Positions 1 through 9,447 of a stretch of 64,000 nt of DNA are shown here, piece after piece. The position numbers and the translations under genes were made by a program. Positions within the stretch are counted from its first letter, which is position 1. Each line of letters opens with the position of its first letter. The DNA is from Flavobacterium aquidurense (lineage in GTDB: Bacteria > Bacteroidota > Bacteroidia > Flavobacteriales > Flavobacteriaceae), in contig NZ_JRLF01000006.1 in the NCBI RefSeq assembly GCF_001404985.1, positions 434,001 to 498,000 on the forward strand, in the 5' to 3' direction. Below the pieces are notes generated by a model. That model was not told the origin of the DNA. It searched no databases and saw nothing but the letters and a program-made list of their open reading frames with translations.

Positions 1-1952
1 GCTATAATAGTTTAGTGCCTAAAAGTGTGGCAACAATAGGAAAAATATTAACTGATAACGGATATGGAACTTCATGGTTTGGAAAAAACCACAATGTTCC
101 GGACTGGCAATCTACACCTGCAGGACCGTTTTATTTATGGCCAACCGGTTTGGGATTTGAATATTTTTACGGTTTTCTTGGCGCAGATGCACATCAGTTC
201 AGACCTTCTTTAATTGAGGGAACAAAACCTATTGATCCTTATCTGGTCGATGGTAAAGTAGATCCTGATTATATTTTGGATAAAGATTTAGCCAATCATG
301 CCATTAAGTGGATCCAAACTCAAAAAGCGGTGTCTCCAAATAAACCATTCTTTGCCTATTATACACCCGGAACTGCACATGCTCCGCATCAGGCACCAAA
401 GGAATGGATTGCGAAATTTAAAGGCAAATTTGATTATGGTTTTGATAAACAGCGCCAAATGACTTTTGAAAAACAAAAAGCAATGGGTATTATTCCTAAA
501 GATGCTAAACTGGCTCCCACCCCTGATGATTATCAAAAATGGGACGCACTTAGTCCAAACATGAAAAAAGTTGTAGCACGAGAAATGGAAGTTTATGCAG
601 CACAGCTTGCCTATTGTGATAACCAGATTGGAAGAGTTATTCAGTCTATCAAAGATTTAGGAGAACTTGACAACACTCTTATTATTTATATCATGGGAGA
701 TAATGGTGCAAGTGCAGAGGACCCAACCGGACAAGGACTAACAAGCGAAATAGGAATAATGGTAAACGGGGAAAAAGATACAGAAGAATTTATGCTTAAA
801 AATTTAGATGAATTTGGAGGCCCCTGGACACAGGAACACTATTCTCAAAGCTGGGCACATGCCATGAACACGCCTTATCAATGGGATAAAAAAATAGCAT
901 CGCATTTGGGAGGAACCAGAACCGGAATGGTTATTTCGTGGCCAAAAGGCATAAGGCAAACAGGTCAAATTCGAAGCCAATATGCACATATTACAGACAT
1001 CGTTCCTACTATTCTTGAAGCGGCAAAAATTCCTGCTCCTACAACTGTAGATGGTTTTAAACAAGTGCCTATGGCAGGAAAAAGTCTTATTTACAGTTTT
1101 GATAACGCATCAGCTCCTGAGACACATACCACACAATACTATGAGATTATTGCCAACAGAGGAATTTATAAAGACGGGTGGCTGGCCAATACGACACCTA
1201 GAAATTTGCCTTGGCAGGGACATCCTATTCCCTCAGAAGATCCTATGAAAGATTACAAATGGGAATTATATGATTTAAAAAAAGATTTTAGCCAGACAGA
1301 CAACGTTGCGGCCCAAAATCCGGAAAAATTAAAAGAACTTCAAAAAGCCTTTCTGGAAGAAGGACGAAAATTTAATGTCTTTCCTTTAGATGATCGTTAT
1401 ATTGATCGTGTAAATCCGGAAAATCGTCCTAATTTAAACAAAGGAAGAACCAGTTATGTATATCACGAAGGAAATTCCCGTATTACAGAAGGAATGGCTC
1501 CAAACATGAAAAATACATCTTTTAGTATTACTGCTGATATCGAAGTTAAAGCGGGTGATGAAGGAATGATTATTACTCAAGGCGGTTATTTTGCAGGATT
1601 GGCTTTAATGCTTCAAAAAGGAAAACCAACTTTTGCATATGCTTTTTCTCATTATCCACAATCAAAATGGACGATACAATCTAAAACAGCCTTAACTGCG
1701 GGTAAACATAATGTTACTGTCAATTTTGACTATGCAGGCGGTGGCGTAGGTAAAGCAGCAAAAGTTACTTTAATGGTAGATGGAAAAGAAGTTGCTAAAG
1801 GTGATATTCCTAAAACTGTCCCAAGCAGATTCTCAGCAGATGAAACTTTAGATGTTGGAGAAGATTTTGGAACTCCTGTAGTCAGATCTTATGATGTACC
1901 GTTTACTTTTCAGGGTGAAATAGATAAAGTTACAGTGAATTTAAAACAATAA
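1..1952 (+). CDS. Arylsulfatase (type I, formylglycine-dependent), N-terminus missing
   Basis: Hydrolyses sulfate esters, probably in the periplasm or outside the cell, releasing sulfate for growth. The reading frame is open to the left edge; the GTG at 15 is an internal valine in a stretch reading YNSLVPKSVATIG, typical of AtsA-like sulfatases, so roughly the first 100 or more residues (signal peptide and the C-x-P-S-R formylglycine site) lie outside the window. Visible family marks are WFGKNHN, the HAPHQ segment and the metal-site MGDNG. The last 150 or so residues form a separate beta-sandwich-like C-terminal domain, as in long bacterial arylsulfatases. A strong terminator follows 36 bases downstream. 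The family is certain; the substrate is unknown. Confidence 0.93.
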   Translation, partial: YNSLVPKSVATIGKILTDNGYGTSWFGKNHNVPDWQSTPAGPFYLWPTGLGFEYFYGFLGADAHQFRPSLIEGTKPIDPYLVDGKVDPDYILDKDLANHAIKWIQTQKAVSPNKPFFAYYTPGTAHAPHQAPKEWIAKFKGKFDYGFDKQRQMTFEKQKAMGIIPKDAKLAPTPDDYQKWDALSPNMKKVVAREMEVYAAQLAYCDNQIGRVIQSIKDLGELDNTLIIYIMGDNGASAEDPTGQGLTSEIGIMVNGEKDTEEFMLKNLDEFGGPWTQEHYSQSWAHAMNTPYQWDKKIASHLGGTRTGMVISWPKGIRQTGQIRSQYAHITDIVPTILEAAKIPAPTTVDGFKQVPMAGKSLIYSFDNASAPETHTTQYYEIIANRGIYKDGWLANTTPRNLPWQGHPIPSEDPMKDYKWELYDLKKDFSQTDNVAAQNPEKLKELQKAFLEEGRKFNVFPLDDRYIDRVNPENRPNLNKGRTSYVYHEGNSRITEGMAPNMKNTSFSITADIEVKAGDEGMIITQGGYFAGLALMLQKGKPTFAYAFSHYPQSKWTIQSKTALTAGKHNVTVNFDYAGGGVGKAAKVTLMVDGKEVAKGDIPKTVPSRFSADETLDVGEDFGTPVVRSYDVPFTFQGEIDKVTVNLKQ

Positions 1953-1987
1953 ATTCGATAGTAGTTTTTCCAAATAATTTAAAAAGT

Positions 1988-2032
1988 GGTATTTGCTTTG
2001 AACAATAAAATGTACAGCAAATACCTTTTTTT
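1988..2032 (+). terminator. Intrinsic terminator after the sulfatase
   Basis: Perfect 10-bp arms GGTATTTGCT (1988-1997) and AGCAAATACC (2016-2025) are followed by seven T. It ends the sulfatase transcript. Confidence 0.85.
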
Positions 2033-2058
2033 ATTCGATTAACTTAACAAATATTAAA

Positions 2059-2634
2059 ATGAGAAGTAAACCATTTAAAACCGGAAACTTGCTTTTTTAT
2101 TTTGTACTTCTGCTTAGTTGCAAATGTATTGCGCAAGAAAGTGAAGCATCATTTAAACCACATCACCAACTGGGATTAGTGATTAGTCATGCGCATGTTT
2201 TTGAAGGAAGAAATGAGGAAGGAGATCGGGAAGTGTTGTCTTTGCCGGCATGGGGAATTGACTATACCTATCACTTTTATCAAAAATGGGCAATTGGATT
2301 GCATACTGATATTATTGTAGAAAAATTTAAAGTAGAAAAAAGTTTTCAAAAAGGCGACGAAAAAGAAACCGTTGAGCGCAGTTATCCCGTTGCTCCTGCC
2401 CTTATGGGAATTTATAAATTAACTGAACACTGGAGTTTTTTACTGGGAATGGGAGGTGAATTTGCCAAGGAAGAAAATTATCTGCTCACTCGCGCCGGTG
2501 TCGAATATGGTTATGATTTTTCTAAAGGATGGGAAGTTTTAGGAAGTATCGGCTATGATTTTAAATGGAATGCGTATGACACATGGACTATTGGAATTGG
2601 TGTTTCAAAAAATTTTGGAGAAAAACATAATTAG
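2059..2634 (+). CDS. Small outer-membrane beta-barrel-like protein
   Basis: 191 residues with an N-terminal signal peptide (hydrophobic FYFVLLLSCKCIAQ, cleavage probably after IAQ). The mature part alternates hydrophobic and polar residues and is rich in Gly, Tyr and Trp: GIDYTYHFYQKWAIGLHTDI, GVEYGYDFSKGWEVLGSIGY, then a final TIGIGVSKNF strand. This is typical of 8-stranded OmpW/OmpA-like or transporter-type barrels. Transcribed alone behind the sulfatase terminator. No ligand can be inferred. The cysteine at LSC is an unlikely lipidation site because the hydrophobic core continues to a better AQ cleavage site. Confidence 0.75.
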   Translation: MRSKPFKTGNLLFYFVLLLSCKCIAQESEASFKPHHQLGLVISHAHVFEGRNEEGDREVLSLPAWGIDYTYHFYQKWAIGLHTDIIVEKFKVEKSFQKGDEKETVERSYPVAPALMGIYKLTEHWSFLLGMGGEFAKEENYLLTRAGVEYGYDFSKGWEVLGSIGYDFKWNAYDTWTIGIGVSKNFGEKHN

Positions 2635-2743
2635 AAATTGATTAGAAATTGATGTCCGCATCCTACAAAATACAAATGCTATTATGTAACAAAAACATGC
2701 TGAAAAATAACTAATTTCGAGACACTTAACTAAATACATCAGT

Positions 2744-3226
2744 ATGAAAAATTTCTTAATACCTTTAATATCAATTTTCTTTTTTTCATGTCAACAAAAA
2801 GAAAACAAGATTGCTCCTGTTTCATCTTCAGATTCAATTGTCACAAAAGATTCGGTTACTACAAACAAAATTGAAGAAGAAAACAAACAAACTGGCGATA
2901 CTATCGTCCTGAATTTTAAAGACGAAAAAGGTTTTTACACAGCCGAAGGTTCACTGGATTCTATTCATCCCAGAATATATCTTAAATTTAATAATGAATA
3001 TTCAGGCGAATTAAATGGAAAAATTATTCCCACTACAGGAAAGGGAAACATACGCTTTAACCAAATTATTTTTCCTGATAATACTTCAGACGGACCATTT
3101 GGAATGGATCTAAAAATAAACCTCACGCAAAAAGGTGATCATATTATAGTGGTTGGTCATTCGCAAATGGCTGATAATCCGTTTTGGGGTAAATTCAGAG
3201 TGCAGCTTGAGAATAAAAAACAATAA
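2744..3226 (+). CDS. Putative lipoprotein, unknown function
   Basis: 160 residues starting MKNFLIPLISIFFFSCQQKE: a short hydrophobic segment ending in a lipobox-like FFSC, so a signal-peptidase II lipoprotein anchored by Cys16. A Ser/Thr/Lys/Glu-rich linker follows, then a compact domain (about residues 50-160) of predicted beta strands ending in GHSQMADNPFWGKFRVQLENK. I do not recognise the family. It stands alone between the barrel protein and the hydrolase. Confidence 0.7.
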   Translation: MKNFLIPLISIFFFSCQQKENKIAPVSSSDSIVTKDSVTTNKIEEENKQTGDTIVLNFKDEKGFYTAEGSLDSIHPRIYLKFNNEYSGELNGKIIPTTGKGNIRFNQIIFPDNTSDGPFGMDLKINLTQKGDHIIVVGHSQMADNPFWGKFRVQLENKKQ

Positions 3227-3374
3227 TATTCATTACTTAACCTAGATTAATCGATAAGTCTTTTCTACCCCTGTAAATTTGTAAAAGAATTTAAATCAAT
3301 AAAAAATTAACACAATCGAGATTTAAAACTCAAACATTATTTATAAAAGTTATTAACCTAAAACTAAAAGAAAG

Positions 3375-4193
3375 ATGAGCACATTTACAGTAAAAGACGG
3401 AACAGAAATTTATTACAAAGATTGGGGAACAGGACAACCAATTGTTTTTCACCACGGCTGGCCATTATCCAGTGATGATTGGGATGCACAGATGATGTTT
3501 TTCCTAAAACAAGGATACAGAGTTATTGCACACGACAGACGCGGACATGGCCGTTCAGGACAAAGTTCTGAAGGAAACAATATGGAAACTTATGCAGCAG
3601 ACGTAGCGGAATTAACCGCTGCACTGGATTTAAAAAATGCCATTCACATTGGTCACTCAACCGGTGGTGGCGAAGTAATACGTTATGCAGCAAAATATGG
3701 CAAAGAACGTGTTGCAAAAGCGATAATAATTAGTGCGGTAACGCCAATAATGATAAAAAACGAATCAAATCCTGATGGTGTGCCCTTGTCTGTTTTTGAT
3801 GAGATAAGAGAAGGTACAGGATTTAACAGAGCACAATATTTTTATGATTTCCCAATACCATTCTACGGATGGAACCGCGAAGGAAAAACAGTTCAGGAAG
3901 GTATTAAACACAACTGGTGGCGTCAGGGAATGATGGGTTCTGTTTTGGCTCATTATGAAGGAATCAAAGCTTTCTCTGAATCTGATTTTACAGAAGATCT
4001 TAAAAGTTTAGATATTCCGGTTCTTGTATTGCACGGCGAAGATGACCAGATTGTGCCTTATAACCAAGCACCCAAAGCAGCTAAATTATTGAAAAACGGA
4101 AAACTAATTTCGTATCCGGGATTTCCACACGGTATGCCAACTACTGAAGCGGAAACTATTAATAAGGATATTTTAGACTTTATAAAATCTTAA
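3375..4193 (+). CDS. Alpha/beta hydrolase, non-heme chloroperoxidase type
   Basis: 272 residues, the usual length for cofactor-free chloroperoxidase/esterase enzymes. The triad is readable: nucleophile Ser95 in GHSTGGG, acid Asp224 in HGEDDQIVP and base His252 in GFPHGMP; HHGWP near residue 27 supplies the oxyanion loop. These cytoplasmic enzymes hydrolyse esters or lactones and can carry out perhydrolysis; the natural substrate is unknown. A -7-like element TAAATTTG lies at 3274-3281, and the gene ends before a terminator at 4279. Family call firm, substrate open. Confidence 0.92.
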   Translation: MSTFTVKDGTEIYYKDWGTGQPIVFHHGWPLSSDDWDAQMMFFLKQGYRVIAHDRRGHGRSGQSSEGNNMETYAADVAELTAALDLKNAIHIGHSTGGGEVIRYAAKYGKERVAKAIIISAVTPIMIKNESNPDGVPLSVFDEIREGTGFNRAQYFYDFPIPFYGWNREGKTVQEGIKHNWWRQGMMGSVLAHYEGIKAFSESDFTEDLKSLDIPVLVLHGEDDQIVPYNQAPKAAKLLKNGKLISYPGFPHGMPTTEAETINKDILDFIKS

Positions 4194-4278
4194 GAAATAG
4201 CTAAAAACAGTATTTACTTTATCTCGTAAGCATTAATTATAATGTTTAGCAATTACTAGAAGAAGTATGTCTGTCCAC

Positions 4279-4311
4279 AAAAAAACCTTTCATTTCTGAG
4301 AGGTTTTTTTT
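4279..4311. terminator. Bidirectional terminator hairpin
   Basis: ACCTTTC pairs with GAGAGGT (one G-T wobble) between an A-tract and a T-tract. It separates the hydrolase (+) from the convergent Tle1-like gene (-). Confidence 0.75.
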
Positions 4312-4369
4312 GTATTAAAAAGCTAAAATTTATACTGACTTTTGAGAAGATTGATATGTTGTAATCTTT

Positions 4370-6481
4370 TTAATTTATTTTTCTTTTTCTGTCCTCGTTC
4401 GGCTGCATACCAAACCAATCCCGGTTGGATGACCAATGCAAATACTCATTTCGCAATTGACGCAGCATTTTTTGAGAATTGTAATAGTAAACATTAAGCT
4501 CCGGTAATGCTACAGGAATCAATTCAGTTTCCCGGTTAACCGCTTCTTTTGGTATTTTAAGCGTTCCTAAATCTATTCTGGGTTCATATGGTTTGCGGAT
4601 CTTATCGTTTACTTTTTTGAGGCCCTCATATTCATAGGTATGCTCTTTTAGCTTTTGATCTGTACTTTTTATTTTGGTTTCTAATTCCTCTCTTTCCAGC
4701 ATCTCTTTTTTTTGTTTCTCTATTTCTTCATCAGTACTAAAATCCCATTCTTCAATCTCGTTGGTTTCATCCATTGCGTAGGGTTTTAAATAATTTTCTA
4801 CACCGGTTAAAAAATGATCCAGCGGGAATTTTATACTGGATTCTTCTATAAAAACCTCTTTCATTTCTGTGCTTCTGGCATAGGCTTCCATAAAATGCAG
4901 GAAGAGATAGCTGTATTCTTTTTTTACTCCCTCATATAGATCGGTTCCCTCTATTTTATGGCCACGGGTTCCTGTTAGTTTTTCATAAACAGGAATACTC
5001 CATTGTGTTTTTACCTTTAGCTGTTTTTCGGTATACCAATATTGCCTGATTAAATCTTCCCGCAAAAGGTCAAGCCCTGCTATTTCTTTTAAAAAAATAC
5101 TTTTGTCCGGAAAAACAGAGACATAATCGGTATCCTTTAAGCTGGTTCCTATTTCATCGATAACCTCTTTTTCGGTCATATAGGCTCCCCCAATATCACA
5201 ATGCACCCCAGGAAAGTTTTTCTCGATATACCGGCCTTCTTTCTGTTTGATTCTGGTAAGGGCAAAGTTTTCACGATGTTCATCCTTGGCGGTAAAGTGA
5301 ACTACTTTCTGGCAGTATAAATTGTTAAGTTGTGGTTTAGTGTTATAACCTGCACTTTTTTTCTCGGTTATCGCATTAAGATGTAATTCCTCGACATCAT
5401 TATTAAAATGTGCCTGCCTGAACTTATGCAGTTTAAACCCTTCGTCTTTTACATTTCCGTAAGCATCATAATGGTCCCAAATACCGTTAAGCTCATAATA
5501 GGACGAAACCGTATCATAAATACCTACAAAGCGTATTGTGATTTCGATCTTTTTTAATTCATCAAAATCAAGCTCTGTTTTTTTAAGCAGGCTATATCCC
5601 AAATGCCCCATTTTGGGTAACTCTTCATTTTTTAAAAGACTTGTATCAACTTCATAATTATCAACATCAACATAAGCATTACGTACTTGCTGGATGCCTA
5701 CTCTCCCGGATTGTAAACTTTTGGATTCTCGATATTCTACCCCGCACGGAATTTCTTTTTCTACCGCGTCCTGATACCCATAATCCAGATTTAGCTCATA
5801 CACCAGATTTCTGGCTGTAGCAGCACCACGGCTAAAACCAAAAATATCGACCGTGATTTGAGCTATTTTGATTTCTTTTTTAGAAGTATTTTTCTTTTTT
5901 TCAAATACTTTATCTGCAATTTGCTCGCAGGCATAACGAACCCTGGCCCGTATCCCGGTTTGTCCGGAACCAAAAGCAAAACCATCCGTACTGTCACGCA
6001 TCAGGTTATCGGTACCCATGCCCGGTACATAAATAGCATAATCTTCCTGCTCGCAGCATTGCCACATGCGCGCCACATTGGTATAGTCGTTGCTGTAACT
6101 GTTGTCCGTACCCATACGGTCCAGCCCAAATTCGTTTAATGCTATCCTGTGAGATGCCACGAGGTATTTAGTTTTTTCATCGATGGCCTTAAACTCAATT
6201 TCCTCAGCAGGGGTTTTATTGCGTTTAGAAAGCAATTCTTCTATTCTGCCTTTATTCTCTATTTTTTTATATTCTATTTCATCGTCAGTCTCCAGTTCCT
6301 TATTTCCTTTGGAATAGTCAATTTTGCCCTCTTTATTTGTACGGCTGTGCCTGGTACGCATCTCAGTATTGTCCTTGTTGTTTAGTGTACCGTCAATAAA
6401 GATCCCAAAAGTGAGGCGTAGTTCATCTTGTTTTTCTTCATCTTGACTGCTCCCTTCATTGTATGCAAACGATTTTTCCAT
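4370..6481 (-). CDS. Tle1-like (DUF2235) phospholipase, candidate T6SS effector
   Basis: 703 residues. An N-terminal FGIFIDGTLNN is the DUF2235/Tle1 opening motif. The catalytic triad reads Ser217 in GFSRGAATAR, Asp323 in FVGIYDTVSS and His427 in FPGVHCDIGGAY, the order and motifs of the Tle1 family of type VI lipase effectors, which hydrolyse phospholipids of rival cells. Residues 45-105 are a charged insertion and about 575-625 a Lys/Glu-rich, coiled-coil-like stretch; the C-terminus is not an obvious known domain. There is no signal peptide, as expected for a T6SS cargo. It follows the DUF2931 lipoprotein gene by 5 bases in one transcription unit. No VgrG, PAAR or sheath gene is in view, so the delivery route is inferred. 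Confidence 0.85.
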   Translation of the reverse strand: MEKSFAYNEGSSQDEEKQDELRLTFGIFIDGTLNNKDNTEMRTRHSRTNKEGKIDYSKGNKELETDDEIEYKKIENKGRIEELLSKRNKTPAEEIEFKAIDEKTKYLVASHRIALNEFGLDRMGTDNSYSNDYTNVARMWQCCEQEDYAIYVPGMGTDNLMRDSTDGFAFGSGQTGIRARVRYACEQIADKVFEKKKNTSKKEIKIAQITVDIFGFSRGAATARNLVYELNLDYGYQDAVEKEIPCGVEYRESKSLQSGRVGIQQVRNAYVDVDNYEVDTSLLKNEELPKMGHLGYSLLKKTELDFDELKKIEITIRFVGIYDTVSSYYELNGIWDHYDAYGNVKDEGFKLHKFRQAHFNNDVEELHLNAITEKKSAGYNTKPQLNNLYCQKVVHFTAKDEHRENFALTRIKQKEGRYIEKNFPGVHCDIGGAYMTEKEVIDEIGTSLKDTDYVSVFPDKSIFLKEIAGLDLLREDLIRQYWYTEKQLKVKTQWSIPVYEKLTGTRGHKIEGTDLYEGVKKEYSYLFLHFMEAYARSTEMKEVFIEESSIKFPLDHFLTGVENYLKPYAMDETNEIEEWDFSTDEEIEKQKKEMLEREELETKIKSTDQKLKEHTYEYEGLKKVNDKIRKPYEPRIDLGTLKIPKEAVNRETELIPVALPELNVYYYNSQKMLRQLRNEYLHWSSNRDWFGMQPNEDRKRKIN

Positions 6482-6486
6482 AGCAA

Positions 6487-7644
6487 CTATTCTTTTTTGT
6501 ATTTCTCTGTTAATGATCTTGATTCATAAACTTCTAATTTATTCTTAAGTAATGATAGGGCATTAATTCCATTTTTCAATGTCACTCTTAAGTGTTCACT
6601 ACCCGGATTTATTTTGATTTCAAGGTCTATATTTAGCTCGGGATTCTTTTGATGCAATTCCTTAAAAGCTGCAAAAATTTCCCTTTCATCAAAAAGAATA
6701 TAACCTCCATAACCCTGTCCATTTTTATCCCACCAAGCAATACTTAATATTTTAGGGATTGCTCTTTCTTGATATTCATTTTTAGTAAACTCTTCCTCTA
6801 ATAAAGTTTCTCTTTCTCCATTAAAAACAGTAAATGACACATCATCTAGCATTTTTCCTTCTTTAATAAATACATAAATAGGCCGCCAGCAGTATTTTAT
6901 GCGATAACTGTCCCAAAGTCCGTACGGGATGGGTTTGTTTTTGTTAGCTTGCTGTACTTCCAGTGGTATAATTTTAGGGTTATTTAAAGTTCGTTCCCTG
7001 TCAGCAGGATCAAACAGCAAGTGTTCGTGACTGTCGAGTGATGCGATTTCTTTCGGGCTTATAACAGTTTTATACCCCTGGTAACGTCCTATTTCTACAA
7101 TTTTTTGACCTTCTTGAAGCCACACTACCACTACTCCGCCAGGAGCAAAACCTACCGTAATGTGATTATAAGTGGTCATTACTTTTCCTCTTTTTCTGTT
7201 ACTGTCCTGAAACCCTTCATTAAAGAGTTTGATCATTTTATCGTAATCCAGCTCCGTATCTATTTCGTACATGACATCCTCTACATACGAGTACCAGATG
7301 CAGTAAAGGCTTTGGGGAATGGGTTTTATGCCATAACTCATACCTGAAGAATTTTTTCCCCAATCGCCCTTGCCTGTTGTAGTGCCAAAACCAAAAATAC
7401 TGGTACTGCTGTTGGGTGTTTCGTTTACTCCGTTTGATATTTTTGGGCCTTCAAGCCAGCCTCTGTAAACTTGTATAGGATATCCTAACGGACAGCTTAA
7501 TCCTTCCTGCCATTTAAAATCTGTTTTCATATATAGTGTGTCTTTGGTATCAGGTTTAATATTCGTTTCTTTTTTTTCCTGACAGCAGATCGTCAGGTTG
7601 CTTATTGACATAAGCAGAAGAAAATATAAAGATGTTTTTTTCAT
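6487..7644 (-). CDS. DUF2931 family lipoprotein, candidate immunity protein
   Basis: 385 residues with a signal peptide (LYFLLLMSISNLTICC) and cysteines at the cleavage region, consistent with an exported lipoprotein. The segment FKWQEGLSCPLGYPIQVYRG opens a DUF2931 domain, which I recognise from Bacteroidetes. It is the first gene of a two-gene unit with the Tle1-like phospholipase, so the predicted protector is translated before the toxin; a periplasm-facing lipoprotein is where an inhibitor of a periplasm-delivered phospholipase should act. The immunity role is inference from the pairing, not from any motif in the protein. Confidence 0.75.
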   Translation of the reverse strand: MKKTSLYFLLLMSISNLTICCQEKKETNIKPDTKDTLYMKTDFKWQEGLSCPLGYPIQVYRGWLEGPKISNGVNETPNSSTSIFGFGTTTGKGDWGKNSSGMSYGIKPIPQSLYCIWYSYVEDVMYEIDTELDYDKMIKLFNEGFQDSNRKRGKVMTTYNHITVGFAPGGVVVVWLQEGQKIVEIGRYQGYKTVISPKEIASLDSHEHLLFDPADRERTLNNPKIIPLEVQQANKNKPIPYGLWDSYRIKYCWRPIYVFIKEGKMLDDVSFTVFNGERETLLEEEFTKNEYQERAIPKILSIAWWDKNGQGYGGYILFDEREIFAAFKELHQKNPELNIDLEIKINPGSEHLRVTLKNGINALSLLKNKLEVYESRSLTEKYKKE

Positions 7645-8010
7645 ATTCTTTTTAGTTTGTACCTGCTTTAATTATAAATTTTTATTGCCTGACTTGTTTT
7701 AGTATTTAAAAATCTGTCAGTACATATTTTAGCAAATAAGTGATTGTGTAAAAAATAAATTGCGAAGAAGGGTTTAGTAAATTAAGAGTAATGTTTTTCG
7801 CGAAATGACCTTTATAAGTTTTTAAAACAACAGAATAAGGTAACCGTAGTTTTAAATTTCATCCTTTGCAGGAAAAGGCAAAACACAAAAAACCTCCAAA
7901 ATCATATGACTTTGGAGGTTTTTAAGTTTTGAGATGCTTAATCCCGTTTTGAAATTAGGTGTCTTACTGACCGTTTTTTACAATTCGGTATTTAGCATGT
8001 ATCAAGATGT
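7645..8010. other. Intergenic region between susD and the DUF2931 gene
   Basis: 366 bases without a supported gene. It holds the promoter region of the DUF2931-Tle1 unit (no good TAnnTTTG match found) and, near the susD side, one copy of the four-copy hairpin terminator family. Confidence 0.6.
7886..7925. terminator. Hairpin terminator repeat, copy 1
   Basis: CCTCCAAA and TTTGGAGG arms flank the loop ATCATATGAC, with A and T tracts outside. It terminates the susC-susD unit on the minus strand. First of four copies sharing arms and loop (others near 17937, 22463 and 34265). Confidence 0.85.
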
Positions 8011-9435
8011 TTATTTTACATCAAACCACAATTTTGTAGTCAGTAAATCTTTTCCCTGAGCAGATACTGCCGTTTGGTAACTTGTTCCGTTTAGGGATTG
8101 TTCTGTACCGGGATAAAAGAAACGCGAAGGAATCTGTCCGTTCAAAACGGTATCAGGACCTGCTTTTAATACCGGGTAATCCAATCTTCTCCACTCTACA
8201 AAAGCATCAAGACCCTGCCCGAAGAAGGCAATCCATTTTTGCGTACCTATTGATTTTGCATAATTCGACGCATCGTATTTTACGGTTGGCTGATTTAGAT
8301 AATTCGCTACAGTTGTTGCATTGGTAATTCCAAATTGATTCAGCGATGCCGTAATGGCATTTTTATAAAGCTGCTCAGCATCTCCTGCAATATAGCCACG
8401 GGCTACAGCTTCAGAAAGATTGAAAAGCACTTCAGAATAAGAAACAATTACAGCCGGTGATGCAGAAGTCAGGAAATAAGTTCCGGGTTTTGATGTTTTG
8501 GCAAAACCCTGACTATTTGCAGCACTGTTTGACAATCCATTGCCGCCGCCAACATATTTACCTACAGTTGCATCTGATGGTAATTGAGCATAAACAGGTA
8601 AACGCGGATCTGATAGTTCGTTTAGCTTATCAACCAATGTTTTCGAAATACGAAAATCATCTCTGGTTTCAAACCACGCCGAAGCCGGATTTTGCTGAGG
8701 AGAACTGATGTAAATAAACTGAAAAATGTCACTATTACTGCTAATTAATCCTCCGGCATCACTTGTAGCTTCTATCGCCGCTTGTTTTGCCAAAGCTGGT
8801 TCCTTGTCTGAAATTCTCAATGCGATACGCAAACGAAGGGAGTTTACCAGTTTCTTCCATTTTAAAACGTCTCCTTTATAAGCCAAATCACCGGTTACAG
8901 TTCCGTTTGCCGGACTTAATAAAGACTGCGCTTGTTTTAAATCTTCAAGCAATCCTGTATAGACTTCTTTTTGTGTGTTATATGCCGGCGTTACTTTTAG
9001 ACCTGCTTCTTTATAAGGAATACTTCCATAAGCATCTGTCAACAATAAAAAGGTCCAGGAACGAAGGGCGAGTGCAATTCCTTTATAATTAGCATTTGCC
9101 TGCTGATCCGGGAAATTGATAATCGTGTTCAAATCTGTAATCAGGGTGGCATATCCGGTATTCCATAAAGAAACAAAGGAAGTGTTGGATACATCATATC
9201 TATCCGGCTCCGTATATTGAATTTTAGCCCAATGCTGAACAAACAGCAAAGAGGAGTTAAAGTTATTATCTGATCCCCAATATATATCAGCACCCTGTTT
9301 TAATGAGCCTGTTAATAAATAAGGTGCCAGAGGTGTTTCGGTTGCATTTGGATTTTTATTAATTTCATCCAGATTGTCGCTGCAAGAGACCAGTGATACT
9401 GCAAACAGCGTTATGTAGGCTAATTTTTTTAGCAT
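8011..9435 (-). CDS. SusD/RagB-like outer-membrane nutrient-binding lipoprotein (SusD-like_2 type)
   Basis: 474 residues. The signal peptide ends in a lipobox, SLVSC, followed by SDNLDEINKNPNATE, the standard start of the SusD-like_2 subgroup. It is a surface lipoprotein that caps its SusC barrel and delivers ligand. The mid-region (YKGIALALRSWTFLLLTDAYGSIPYKEA) carries the alpha-helical repeat scaffold, and FVEWRRLDYPVL near the end is family-typical. The gene follows susC after 12 bases and ends at a hairpin terminator. No enzyme gene is in the unit, so the substrate cannot be read from neighbours; SusD-like_2 pairs often import non-glycan nutrients. Confidence 0.93.
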   Translation of the reverse strand: MLKKLAYITLFAVSLVSCSDNLDEINKNPNATETPLAPYLLTGSLKQGADIYWGSDNNFNSSLLFVQHWAKIQYTEPDRYDVSNTSFVSLWNTGYATLITDLNTIINFPDQQANANYKGIALALRSWTFLLLTDAYGSIPYKEAGLKVTPAYNTQKEVYTGLLEDLKQAQSLLSPANGTVTGDLAYKGDVLKWKKLVNSLRLRIALRISDKEPALAKQAAIEATSDAGGLISSNSDIFQFIYISSPQQNPASAWFETRDDFRISKTLVDKLNELSDPRLPVYAQLPSDATVGKYVGGGNGLSNSAANSQGFAKTSKPGTYFLTSASPAVIVSYSEVLFNLSEAVARGYIAGDAEQLYKNAITASLNQFGITNATTVANYLNQPTVKYDASNYAKSIGTQKWIAFFGQGLDAFVEWRRLDYPVLKAGPDTVLNGQIPSRFFYPGTEQSLNGTSYQTAVSAQGKDLLTTKLWFDVK

Positions 9436-9447
9436 GATTTCGTGTTT

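Noticed and set aside
15..17. GTG as the sulfatase start codon
   Set aside because: The frame continues upstream to the window edge, the residues before it match the family, and the catalytic Cys region would be missing.
4370..7644. Evidence for a full T6SS locus
   Set aside because: No sheath, baseplate, Hcp, VgrG or PAAR gene in the window; only the candidate cargo pair is present.
7886..7925. Mobile element (MITE) origin for the four-copy hairpin
   Set aside because: No target-site duplications or longer terminal repeats seen; position at gene ends and T-tracts favour a terminator role, though dispersal is not excluded.
8082..9092. Plus-strand frames inside susD
   Set aside because: Shadows of a complete SusD gene with poor composition and no start context.
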